The notes under the pieces were generated by a model, which saw only the letters and a list, made by a program, of their open reading frames with translations, was not told the DNA's origin and ran no database searches. A stretch of 33,540 bases of DNA, from contig NZ_SCMR01000032.1 in assembly GCF_005502885.1 (NCBI RefSeq), positions 1 to 33,540 on the forward strand, written 5' to 3'. The translations under genes and the position numbers were made by a program. Below, one piece after another: positions 22,106 to 28,971 of the stretch (positions are counted from its first letter, which is position 1; each line of letters opens with the position of its first letter). The stretch comes from Microbacterium sp. 2FI. Its GTDB lineage: Bacteria; Actinomycetota; Actinomycetes; Actinomycetales; Microbacteriaceae.

Positions 22106-23359
22106 ATGCGCATCGCGGTCGTCGGAGGAGGAGCGGCCGGTCTCGCGTGCGCGTGGCTGCTCGAAGAGCACCACGAGGTCACGCTCTTCGAGAAGGACGA
22201 GCGTCTCGGCGGACACGCCCACACCATCGAGATCGAGGCTCACGGCCGCTCGCTGCGGGTCGACGCCGGCTTCCAGTTCTTCGCGCCCGGCGGGGTGTAT
22301 CCGACGTTCAACCGGCTCCTCGACGAGCTCGCCGTCGAGAGGCGGTCGTACCCGGCGACGCTCACGCTGTTCCGCCGCGAAGACGCGCGCTCCCTCGTCA
22401 TGCCGCCGATGCGCGGCGCGCGCCCCGCCTGGTCGTCGCTGACGCCGAGGGCGATCGCCGACCTCATCCGATTCCGGCGCTTCCTCGGCGGCATCCCCGC
22501 CTTCCTCGCGAGGCACGACACCGCACTCACGATCGCGGAGTACCTCGAACGCGAGCGGATGCCGCGATCCTTCGTCGACGCCGTGCTCCTGCCGATCATG
22601 CAGGCGTTCTGGTGCGTGGAGCCGGCCCAGTTCCGCCGCTTCGCCGCCTACAACGCCCTGTACTACCTCGGCGCGAACCTGCCGCGCGGGCTGCGACCGC
22701 CGGTGCAGAGCGAGATCCTCGGCGGCACGGGCGCGTACGTCGACGCGCTCGTCGCGACGCTCGGCGGCACCCGCATCCGGCAGGGTCGCCCGGTGCTCGG
22801 CATGACGCAGGACGCCACCGGATTCTCGATCGACACGGGCGACGGGTCACGGGCATCCTTCGACCGTGTCATCCTCGCGACCAGCGCGCGCGAGGCGCAC
22901 CGGCTGGTCTCGCCGAATCCGCTGCTCGCACCGATCGCGCGCGAACTCGGTCGCTTCGAGTACTTCGACACGACGATCGCGATCCACGGCGACCGCACGC
23001 TCATGCCCCGGAGTCCCCGCGACTGGTCGGTGGTCAACGTGCGGTGGAACGACACGCACAGCGCCCTGTCGGTGTGGAACCCGCGAGCGGGGCTTCCGGT
23101 CTTCAAGAGCTGGGTCAGCTTCGACGAGCGGCTTCCCGAGCCGCTGTACGCCGTCGCGCGCTACGAGCACGGCGCGATCACGCCGGAGTACTTCGACGCG
23201 CAGCGCCGCCTCGCGCCTCTCCAGGGGTCCCACGGGCTGTGGGTCGCAGGGCTCTACGCCGCCGACGCCGATTCGCACGAGAGCGCGCTGCGCTCGGCGG
23301 TCGCCGTCGCGCGCGAGCTCGCGCCCGGCTCGCACCGGCTGCGCATCATCGACGACTGA
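22106..23359 (+). CDS. FAD-dependent amine-oxidase-like oxidoreductase (COG2907 type)
   Basis: A 417-residue flavoprotein with an N-terminal Rossmann motif (IAVVGGGAAGLACAWLL), then VTLFEKDERLGGHAH, the GG-doublet that binds FAD. The C-terminal FAD segment is LWVAGLYAADADSHESALRSA. Architecture and length match COG2907 proteins, which in many bacteria neighbour cyclopropane-fatty-acid synthase-like and DUF1365 genes for lipid modification. No such partner is present here, so the substrate is unknown. The ATG at 22106 is the conservative start. A GTG at 22100 is in frame and has TGCGAT 6 nt upstream, so a leaderless GTG start is also possible. It is divergent from the POT gene. Confidence 0.82.
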   Translation: MRIAVVGGGAAGLACAWLLEEHHEVTLFEKDERLGGHAHTIEIEAHGRSLRVDAGFQFFAPGGVYPTFNRLLDELAVERRSYPATLTLFRREDARSLVMPPMRGARPAWSSLTPRAIADLIRFRRFLGGIPAFLARHDTALTIAEYLERERMPRSFVDAVLLPIMQAFWCVEPAQFRRFAAYNALYYLGANLPRGLRPPVQSEILGGTGAYVDALVATLGGTRIRQGRPVLGMTQDATGFSIDTGDGSRASFDRVILATSAREAHRLVSPNPLLAPIARELGRFEYFDTTIAIHGDRTLMPRSPRDWSVVNVRWNDTHSALSVWNPRAGLPVFKSWVSFDERLPEPLYAVARYEHGAITPEYFDAQRRLAPLQGSHGLWVAGLYAADADSHESALRSAVAVARELAPGSHRLRIIDD

Positions 23360-23374
23360 CGAGCCCCGGCGCTC

Positions 23375-24820
23375 TCATTCGGGGAGCGACGGATGCTGCT
23401 CCTGCGGTGCCCGTTTGGCGGGGATGAACAGCCCGATGACGAGAGCGACGATCGCCGCCGCGCCGCCGAGGATGAGCGACAGGGTGAAGCCCGCCGTCGT
23501 CGGCACCGGCACGCCTTCGAAGTCGACCGACGACGTGGCCAGCACCGCGCCGATCACAGCGGCGGCGGTCGAGGTGCCGAGTGAGCGGAACAGCGCGTTC
23601 AGGCCGTTCGACGCGCCCGTCTCGCTCTGCGGCACCGAGCGCATGATGAGCATCGGCATCGAGGCGTAGCCGAAGCCGATGCCCGCGCCGATGAGGATGT
23701 TCGCCACGAGGATGTGCCACACCTCCGACGAGAACAGCAGCGTGAAGCCGTACGCCGCGATGAGCGAGATCGCACCCAGCAGCAGCAGGAGCTTCGGACC
23801 GGTGCGGGTCGCGATGCGCCCGGCCACCGGCGAGAGCAGCATCATCACGATGCCCGAGGGCATCACGATGAGGCTCGCCGCCAGCAGCGACAGCCCGAAC
23901 CCGGCACCGGTGGCGACCGGCAGCTCGAGCATCTGCGGATACACGACGTTCGACGCGAACAGCGAGAACCCCATCGCGATCGAGGCGATGTTCGTCAGCA
24001 GCACCGCGGGGCGCGCGGCGACGCGCAGGTCGAGCAGCGGCTCGGCGATGCGCAGCTCGTACCAGCCCCAGACCAGCAGCACCACGAGCCCGCCGAGGCC
24101 GAAGGCGAGCACCGGCGGCGATCCCCAGCCCCACTCGTTCCCGCGCGAGATCGCCAGCAGAATGCCGACGAGTCCGACCGCGAGCCCCGCGGCACCGACG
24201 TAGTCGAAGCGCCCGGCCGTGCGCAGCACGCTCACCGGGATGATCCACACGACGAGCGCGAAGACGACGATCCCGAGCCCGGCGGCGATCCAGAAGAGCA
24301 CGTGCCAGTCGCTGCGCTCGGTCACCAGCGCGCTGATCGGCAGCCCGAGCGCGCCGCCGACACCGAGCGTTGCGCTCATGAACGCGATCGCCGAGTCGAC
24401 GCGATCCTCATGGAGCACATCGCGCATGATCGAGATGCCCAGCGGCACGACGCCGACGATGGCCCCCTGCAGCGTCCGCCCGACGATGATCCCGATGATC
24501 CCGGGCGACAGTGCCGCGATCACCGAGCCCAGCACCATGATGCTCACCAGCACCAGCACGATCCGTCGCTTGCCGTACATGTCGCCGAGGCGGCCCGAGA
24601 TCGGCGTGATGACGGCGGCCGCCAGCAGCGTCGAGGTGACGACCCACGCGGTGTCTTCGCGACTCGCGTTCAGGAGCTCGGGCAGCTTCGACTGGATCGG
24701 CACCATGAGCGTGAACATGAACGACGAGCACAGGCCCGCGGTCGCCAGCACCGCGATGATCGCGCCTTGGCTCGGCATCCGGGTGAGTCGTCTTCGCGCG
24801 TCCTCATCCCGTGTACCCAT
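23375..24820 (-). CDS. MFS drug:proton antiporter, DHA2 (14-TMS) type
   Basis: A 481-residue major facilitator with about 14 hydrophobic helices, in the EmrB/QacA group. The loop motif GRLGDMYGKRR between helices 2 and 3 and the GRTLQGAIVGVVPLG segment in helix 4 are typical of drug/proton antiporters. It probably exports a hydrophobic or amphipathic compound; the substrate cannot be read from sequence. It ends 16 bp from the convergent FAD oxidoreductase gene and is divergent from the GNAT gene, with both starts apparently leaderless in a 53-bp gap. No TetR or MarR regulator lies next to it. Confidence 0.9.
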   Translation of the reverse strand: MGTRDEDARRRLTRMPSQGAIIAVLATAGLCSSFMFTLMVPIQSKLPELLNASREDTAWVVTSTLLAAAVITPISGRLGDMYGKRRIVLVLVSIMVLGSVIAALSPGIIGIIVGRTLQGAIVGVVPLGISIMRDVLHEDRVDSAIAFMSATLGVGGALGLPISALVTERSDWHVLFWIAAGLGIVVFALVVWIIPVSVLRTAGRFDYVGAAGLAVGLVGILLAISRGNEWGWGSPPVLAFGLGGLVVLLVWGWYELRIAEPLLDLRVAARPAVLLTNIASIAMGFSLFASNVVYPQMLELPVATGAGFGLSLLAASLIVMPSGIVMMLLSPVAGRIATRTGPKLLLLLGAISLIAAYGFTLLFSSEVWHILVANILIGAGIGFGYASMPMLIMRSVPQSETGASNGLNALFRSLGTSTAAAVIGAVLATSSVDFEGVPVPTTAGFTLSLILGGAAAIVALVIGLFIPAKRAPQEQHPSLPE

Positions 24821-24826
24821 CGGTTC

Positions 24827-24832
24827 AGGCTA
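24827..24832 (-). promoter_or_regulatory. -10 box for leaderless MFS gene
   Basis: On the minus strand TAGCCT, 6 nt (GAACCG), then ATG; no Shine-Dalgarno. Confidence 0.5.
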
Positions 24833-24861
24833 TCGGCGTTCGCGTGGGCCGGGCTCGGGAG

Positions 24862-24867
24862 TACCGT
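24862..24867 (+). promoter_or_regulatory. -10 box for leaderless GNAT gene
   Basis: TACCGT, 6 nt (GAACGC), then ATG. Confidence 0.45.
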
Positions 24868-24873
24868 GAACGC

Positions 24874-25587
24874 ATGGCCGACATCCAGGCGCCGCCGGGC
24901 ATCAGCATCCGTCCCCTCGACACCGTCGACGAGGTCTTCCGCGCCTCCGAGGTGCTGGCCGAGGTGTGGGGCGGCGACCGCGGCGGGATGCCGCCGAACC
25001 TGCTGCGCGCGATCGCGCATTCGGGCAACTACGCCGTCGGGCTGTACCAGGGCGAGCGGATGGTGGGCGCCTCGGTCGCGTTCTTCGCCGAGCCCGGCGC
25101 GCGGTCGATGCACAGCCACATCACCGGGGTGCTGCCGGGCCTGCAGAGCCGCGGACTCGGCCGCGCCCTCAAGCAGCACCAGCGAGAGTGGGCGCTCGCG
25201 CGCGAGGTCGGCCACATCACGTGGACCTTCGATCCGCTCGTGGCGCGCAACGCCCACTTCAATCTGCGGGTGCTCGGCACCCGCGTGACCGAGTACCTCG
25301 TGAACCACTACGGACCCATGGACGACGGCGTGAACCGCGGCGACGAGACCGACCGCATCATGGTGTCGTGGGCGCTGGCCGCGCCACCGGTCCCGACACC
25401 CGCGGACGATCGCGTGGTCGCCTCGGTCGCGGTGCCGCACGACATCGAGGCGATGCGGCAGACCGCGGGGACGGATGCCGTGGCCTGGCGACTCCGCGTG
25501 CGCGAGGGGATCCTGACGCACCTCGCCGACGGTCTCGCGATCGGGGGCTTCGACGACGAACGCGGGTACCTGTTCGTGCGGCCGTAG
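24874..25587 (+). CDS. COG3375-type GNAT acyltransferase, possible amino-acid N-succinyltransferase
   Basis: A 237-residue GNAT protein. The core motif A region reads MHSHITGVLPGLQSRGLGRALK, where GLQSRGLG is the CoA-pyrophosphate loop. It is followed by ITWTFDPLVARNAHFNL and YGPMDDGVNRGDETDR, which are distinctive of COG3375. In Geobacillus a GNAT enzyme of this kind uses succinyl-CoA to N-succinylate D-amino acids ahead of an N-succinylamino-acid racemase (from memory). An NSAR/OSBS-type enolase is encoded 1.3 kb downstream on the same strand, which supports the same role here (inference). The start ATG has TACCGT 6 nt upstream. The stop codon TAG is shared with the -10-like box of the next gene, 9 bp before its ATG. 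Confidence 0.82.
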   Translation: MADIQAPPGISIRPLDTVDEVFRASEVLAEVWGGDRGGMPPNLLRAIAHSGNYAVGLYQGERMVGASVAFFAEPGARSMHSHITGVLPGLQSRGLGRALKQHQREWALAREVGHITWTFDPLVARNAHFNLRVLGTRVTEYLVNHYGPMDDGVNRGDETDRIMVSWALAAPPVPTPADDRVVASVAVPHDIEAMRQTAGTDAVAWRLRVREGILTHLADGLAIGGFDDERGYLFVRP

Positions 25588-25590
25588 GCT
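25585..25590 (+). promoter_or_regulatory. -10 box for leaderless cyclase-family gene
   Basis: TAGGCT, 6 nt (CCTGTC), then ATG. The first three bases are the stop codon of the GNAT gene. Confidence 0.5.
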
Positions 25591-25596
25591 CCTGTC

Positions 25597-26520
25597 ATGC
25601 CCGAGTACCGCGCCCACTTCGACTTCGACATCCGCTTCGCCAACGGCGGCGCGCTCAGCGGCACGGGGTTCCGTCTCGACCTGCCGGGGCCCGAGGCCTC
25701 GAGCGACGAGGTCGCCCGGCTGCTGATCGGCCACCTCGGCCTCGCGCTCGTCGACGAGGTCGACCTCCGGGGCCTGCGGATCGTCGAAGAGCCCCACCGC
25801 GGCAGCCGCGGCATCGAGATGACGGATGCCGAGTCCCCGGCATCCGGTCGTCGCATCGTAGATCTCAGCCACGTCGTCCGCGCGGGACTCGTGACGTACC
25901 CGGGGCTTCCCGCGCCGACCATCACGCCGCACCTCACGCGCGAGGACTCGCGCGCGAAGTACGCACCGGGCACCGAGTTCGCGATGGACGTCATCACGAT
26001 GATCGGCAACACCGGCACCTACCTCGACTCGCCCTTCCACCGCTACGCCGAGGGCCCCGACCTCGCCGGACTCGACCTGTCGACCCTCGTCGGGCTCCGG
26101 GCGGAGGTCCTCCATCTCGAGGATGCGTGGGATGCTTCACGTCGCGGGATCCGTCCCGAGATCCTCGCCGACCGCGACGTGCGCGGAGCCGCCGTGCTGC
26201 TGCACACCGGATGGGACCGGCACTTCGGCACGCCCGCGTACGGCGTCGGCGCGCCGTTCCTGACGGGCGAGGGTGCGCAGTGGCTCATCGACGCCGGCGC
26301 CGTGCTCGTCGGCATCGACTCGGTCAACATCGACGACACCGAATCCGGCGGCGAGCGCCCCGCGCACTCGCTGCTGCTGGGTGCCGGCGTGCACGTCGTC
26401 GAGCACCTCGCGAACCTCGGCGAGCTGCCGCCGCGCGGTACGCGCTTCACCGCGGCGCCGCCGGCGGTCGAGGGCTTCGGCACGTTCCCGGTGCGCGCGT
26501 TCGCCGAACTGCCCGGCTGA
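25597..26520 (+). CDS. Cyclase-family (KynB-like) metal-dependent hydrolase with extra N-terminal domain
   Basis: A 307-residue protein. Residues 1-72 (starting MPEYRAHFDFDIRFANGG, ending RIVEEPHRGSRG) form a small domain that I do not recognise. An Ala/Ser-rich linker leads to a cyclase/arylformamidase (PF04199-like) domain from RRIVDLSHVV at about residue 85. The canonical motif HxGTHxDxPxH reads NTGTYLDSPFH here (N138, Y142, D144, H148), so two metal-binding His are replaced. The later His/Glu region (HVVEHLANL) is present. KynB-like proteins hydrolyse N-formyl or other amide bonds. Between a putative succinyltransferase and NSAR it might be the deacylase of the pathway, but this is speculative. 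The ATG is read from a TAGGCT-type leaderless promoter. Confidence 0.78.
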   Translation: MPEYRAHFDFDIRFANGGALSGTGFRLDLPGPEASSDEVARLLIGHLGLALVDEVDLRGLRIVEEPHRGSRGIEMTDAESPASGRRIVDLSHVVRAGLVTYPGLPAPTITPHLTREDSRAKYAPGTEFAMDVITMIGNTGTYLDSPFHRYAEGPDLAGLDLSTLVGLRAEVLHLEDAWDASRRGIRPEILADRDVRGAAVLLHTGWDRHFGTPAYGVGAPFLTGEGAQWLIDAGAVLVGIDSVNIDDTESGGERPAHSLLLGAGVHVVEHLANLGELPPRGTRFTAAPPAVEGFGTFPVRAFAELPG

Positions 26521-26527
26521 CGCAGCC

Positions 26528-26551
26528 GCCGGCCGCGGTCGCTCGGCCGGC
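26528..26551 (+). terminator. GC-rich hairpin after the cyclase-family gene
   Basis: GCCGGCCG, 8-nt loop, CGGCCGGC: a perfect 8-bp stem starting 8 bp after the stop codon. It has no T-tract and may be a terminator or the first helix of the leader that follows. Confidence 0.5.
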
Positions 26552-26677
26552 AGGAGATGTGCGGCTCTACAGGAGGGATCCGCCCCGAGGCTCCTGCGGA
26601 GGCCCTCATCTCCTGCGGAGCGCGTATCAGCCGTGCCCCCGAGTGCTCCTCAACAGCAAGGAGCAGTCAAGGAGCAC
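26551..26677 (+). promoter_or_regulatory. Structured leader with alternative helices ahead of a short ORF
   Basis: CAGGAGATG (26551-26559) can pair with CATCTCCTG (26607-26615), and inside it CAGGAG (26570-26575) with CTCCTG (26591-26596). CTCCTGCGGAG occurs twice (26591, 26610). Further on, GTGCTCCT (26643-26650) can pair with the ribosome-binding region AGGAGCAC (26670-26677), or, one pair shorter, with AGGAGCA at 26659-26665. That would make a switch between a masked and a free ribosome-binding site. No known riboswitch class was recognised. Confidence 0.4.
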
Positions 26678-26680
26678 ACC

Positions 26681-26833
26681 ATGCGCGAGCACATCGAAAT
26701 CCTGGTCGTCGCACTGAGGGACGCCCGCCACCGCGAGCGCCCGCGGCACGGGTCCCGGCGGCAGCCGCGCACGGCGCGCTCGACGTACGTCCCGGTCCGC
26801 GGCTTCGCGCCGACCGGACGCTACGCCGGCTGA
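26681..26833 (+). CDS. Short Arg-rich ORF, possible leader peptide
   Basis: A 50-codon ORF beginning MREHIEILVVALRDARHRER, with 12 arginines and an ending of GFAPTGRYAG. It is preceded by a good site (AAGGAGCAC) at correct spacing, which is rare for chance ORFs in this window. It is followed at once by an 11-bp hairpin and the NSAR gene. It may be a leader peptide whose translation affects the downstream gene, or a small conserved protein; I do not recognise it. It has no hydrophobic signal segment beyond IEILVVAL. Confidence 0.5.
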   Translation: MREHIEILVVALRDARHRERPRHGSRRQPRTARSTYVPVRGFAPTGRYAG

Positions 26834-26864
26834 ACGCCCGGACCGGCCGGACCGGTCCGGGCGT
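26834..26864 (+). promoter_or_regulatory. 11-bp inverted repeat between short ORF and NSAR gene
   Basis: ACGCCCGGACC, 9-nt loop, GGTCCGGGCGT. It begins one base after the stop codon of the short ORF and runs into the first base of TAGCCT, the -10-like box of the NSAR gene. It can act as an RNA hairpin ending the upstream transcript, or as a protein site over the promoter spacer. There is no T-tract. Confidence 0.5.
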
Positions 26865-26869
26865 AGCCT
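26864..26869 (+). promoter_or_regulatory. -10 box for leaderless NSAR gene
   Basis: TAGCCT, 6 nt (GGGCGC), then ATG; no Shine-Dalgarno. Confidence 0.5.
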
Positions 26870-26875
26870 GGGCGC

Positions 26876-28012
26876 ATGCCCATCGCCCGGCCCGCGGCAT
26901 CCGTCGCCCTCGAGGGATTCGAGCTGCGCGTGCTGCAGCTGCCCCTCGTCTCGCCCTTCACCACGAGCTTCGGCACCGAAACGGTGCGCGAGGTGATCGT
27001 CGTGCGTGCCCTGACCGCGGGCGCCGACGGCTGGGGCGAGATCGTCACCGGTGCCGCGCCGCTGTACTCGAGCGAGTACACCCAGAGCGCATGGGATGTC
27101 GCTCTGCGCTTCCTCGGACCGGCACTGCTGGATCGCGGAACCATCGCGCCCGAAGAGGTGGCCGAGGTGCTGCGACCCTTCGTCGGGCACCGCATGGTGA
27201 AGGCCGGGCTCGAGCTCGCCGTGCTCGACGCCGCACTGCGCTCCGAGGGCAGGCCGCTCGGCGAGTACCTCGGAGCCGTGCGCGACCGCGTTCCGTCGGG
27301 AGTCTCGGTCGGCATCCAGCGTGATCCCGCGACCCTCGTCGACGCCGTCGGCGGGTACCTCGACGACGGCTACGTCCGGATCAAGATCAAGATCAAGCCG
27401 GGTCGCGACGTCGCCGACACCGCCGCCGTGCGCGACGCCTTCGGCGGCATCCCGCTGCAGGTCGATGCGAACTCGGCGTACACGCTCGCCGACATCGATA
27501 CGCTCGCCGAGCTCGACCGCTTCGATCTGCTGCTGATCGAACAGCCGCTGCAGGAAGACGACATCGTCGACCATGCGACCCTCGCGCGACACCTCCACAC
27601 GCCGGTCTGCCTCGACGAATCGATCGTGTCGCAGAAGGCGGCGATGGACGCGCTCGCGCTCGGGTCGGCATCCGTCATCAACATCAAGGCCGGCCGGATC
27701 GGCGGCTACCTCGAGGCGGTCGCGATCCACGACCTGTGCCGGGGTGCCGGCATCCCGGTCTGGTGCGGCGGCATGCTCGAGACCGGTATCGGCCGCGCCG
27801 CGAATGCCGCATTGGCCGCCCTCCCGGGGTTCACGCTGCCGGGCGACATCTCGGCGTCGGCCCGGTTCTATCACCGTGACATCGTGACCGAGCCGGCGGT
27901 GATCGAAGACGGGCACGTGCGCGTGCCGACCGGCCCGGGCCTCGGCGTCGAGATCGACCCGATCGCGCTCGACGACGTCACCGTCCTTCGCGAGACGATC
28001 ACGCGCCAGTGA
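26876..28012 (+). CDS. N-acyl(succinyl)amino-acid racemase / o-succinylbenzoate synthase
   Basis: A 378-residue enolase-superfamily enzyme of the muconate-lactonising subgroup. The catalytic lysines K172 and K174 (KIKPG), metal ligands D197 (VDANSAY), E222 (IEQP) and D247 (LDESI), and the opposing K271 (NIKAGRIGG) are all present. The family catalyses either dehydration to o-succinylbenzoate (menaquinone route, MenC) or racemisation of N-succinylamino acids, and some members do both. Absence of other men genes and the COG3375 GNAT nearby favour racemisation (inference). It could still be this genome's MenC. The ATG has a TAGCCT box 6 nt upstream. It overlaps the lipoprotein gene at GTGATG. 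Confidence 0.87.
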   Translation: MPIARPAASVALEGFELRVLQLPLVSPFTTSFGTETVREVIVVRALTAGADGWGEIVTGAAPLYSSEYTQSAWDVALRFLGPALLDRGTIAPEEVAEVLRPFVGHRMVKAGLELAVLDAALRSEGRPLGEYLGAVRDRVPSGVSVGIQRDPATLVDAVGGYLDDGYVRIKIKIKPGRDVADTAAVRDAFGGIPLQVDANSAYTLADIDTLAELDRFDLLLIEQPLQEDDIVDHATLARHLHTPVCLDESIVSQKAAMDALALGSASVINIKAGRIGGYLEAVAIHDLCRGAGIPVWCGGMLETGIGRAANAALAALPGFTLPGDISASARFYHRDIVTEPAVIEDGHVRVPTGPGLGVEIDPIALDDVTVLRETITRQ

Positions 28013-28905
28013 TGGCGGCGACGCGGGGGCGGTGGGCCGGGGCGGTGCTCGCGCTCGCCTGCGCACTCGCCCTCACCGCGTGCGCCGCCCAGCGCGAGCC
28101 CATGATCCCCGGACAGCACGCGGCGGTGATCCCCGACGAGGTCACCGTCGAGCTCATCCAGCTGCGCTCGGACGTCGCGGCGCGCCAGGTGCAGCTGCGC
28201 ATCACGAACGGGTCGGACGACCCGCTCACTGTGGGCGATGTCACCGTCGACGATCCGCGGTTCCGTGATGACATCACCCGCGTGCTCGAGCGCACGAGCA
28301 CGATCCCGGCGGGCGGGCAGGTCGACATCCGCCTGCAGCTGCCGGCCGTGGAGTGCCCGAGTCCGCCCGACGGCGAGGTCGTCGTCGAGGCGGCGCTCGA
28401 GCTCATCGTCGCCGGCGACCCGGCGATCGCGGTGACGCCGCTCACCGACCCGCTCGACGTGATCGGCCCGCTTCACGAGCGCGAGTGCCGTGCGGAGGCA
28501 TTGACGGATGCCGCATCCATCGCCTTCACCGGGTTCGAGCCGTCGCCCCCGGGAGAGCCGGCGACGCTCGAGCTCACCGTCACCCCGACCGGAGACGCCG
28601 CGGCGACGGTCGCGGGCATCCAGACCACGAACCTGCTGACCTTCGGATCCGCCGACACGACCGCCGAAACCTATCCGATCGACCTCGATGTCGCCCCCGG
28701 CGATCGTGAGGCCGTCGTGATCGCGCTCCCGCTCGTGCCGCTGCGGTGCGACGCCCATGCCGTGCAGGAGGACAAGAGGGGCACGATCTTCGACGTCGAG
28801 GTGGCCGTGGACGGCGAGCCCGGTGAGATCGAGCTTGCGGCACCCGAGGATCTGCGCGGGCGCATCCTCACCTGGGTCGCCGAGTGGTGCGGGTTCGGCG
28901 GCTGA
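28009..28905 (+). CDS. Lipoprotein of unknown function
   Basis: A 298-residue protein with a lipoprotein signal peptide (residues 1-24, GAVLALACALALTA) and lipobox LTAC, so Cys25 would be lipidated and the protein anchored outside the membrane. The rest looks like two beta-sandwich domains (about 40-145 and 165-285), each with VQLRITNGSDDPLTVGDVTV or ATLELTVTPTGDAAATVAGI type strands. This resembles Ig-like domains with few conserved residues. The start is GTG or the next ATG; both overlap the NSAR stop codon, indicating coupling. Function is unknown. A strong terminator follows. Confidence 0.78.
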   Translation: MMAATRGRWAGAVLALACALALTACAAQREPMIPGQHAAVIPDEVTVELIQLRSDVAARQVQLRITNGSDDPLTVGDVTVDDPRFRDDITRVLERTSTIPAGGQVDIRLQLPAVECPSPPDGEVVVEAALELIVAGDPAIAVTPLTDPLDVIGPLHERECRAEALTDAASIAFTGFEPSPPGEPATLELTVTPTGDAAATVAGIQTTNLLTFGSADTTAETYPIDLDVAPGDREAVVIALPLVPLRCDAHAVQEDKRGTIFDVEVAVDGEPGEIELAAPEDLRGRILTWVAEWCGFGG

Positions 28906-28921
28906 GCGGGTACGACGAAGA

Positions 28922-28954
28922 CGGCCGGTCCGGGGATGCTCCCCGGACCGGCCG
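28922..28954. terminator. Strong bidirectional terminator
   Basis: CGGCCGGTCCGGGG, loop ATGCT, CCCCGGACCGGCCG: a perfect 14-bp stem between the convergent lipoprotein and phospholipase-like genes. It has no T-tract, as is common in high-GC actinobacteria. Confidence 0.8.
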
Positions 28955-28971
28955 CCGCCGTTCTCAGCCGA

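Noticed and set aside
24670..26115. 481-codon minus-strand open frame
   Set aside because: Runs antisense through the GNAT and cyclase genes; composition typical of a high-GC shadow frame.
26551..26677. Known riboswitch (SAM, TPP, glycine, cobalamin) in the leader
   Set aside because: None of the conserved core sequences of these classes could be recognised; the structure is reported only as base pairing.
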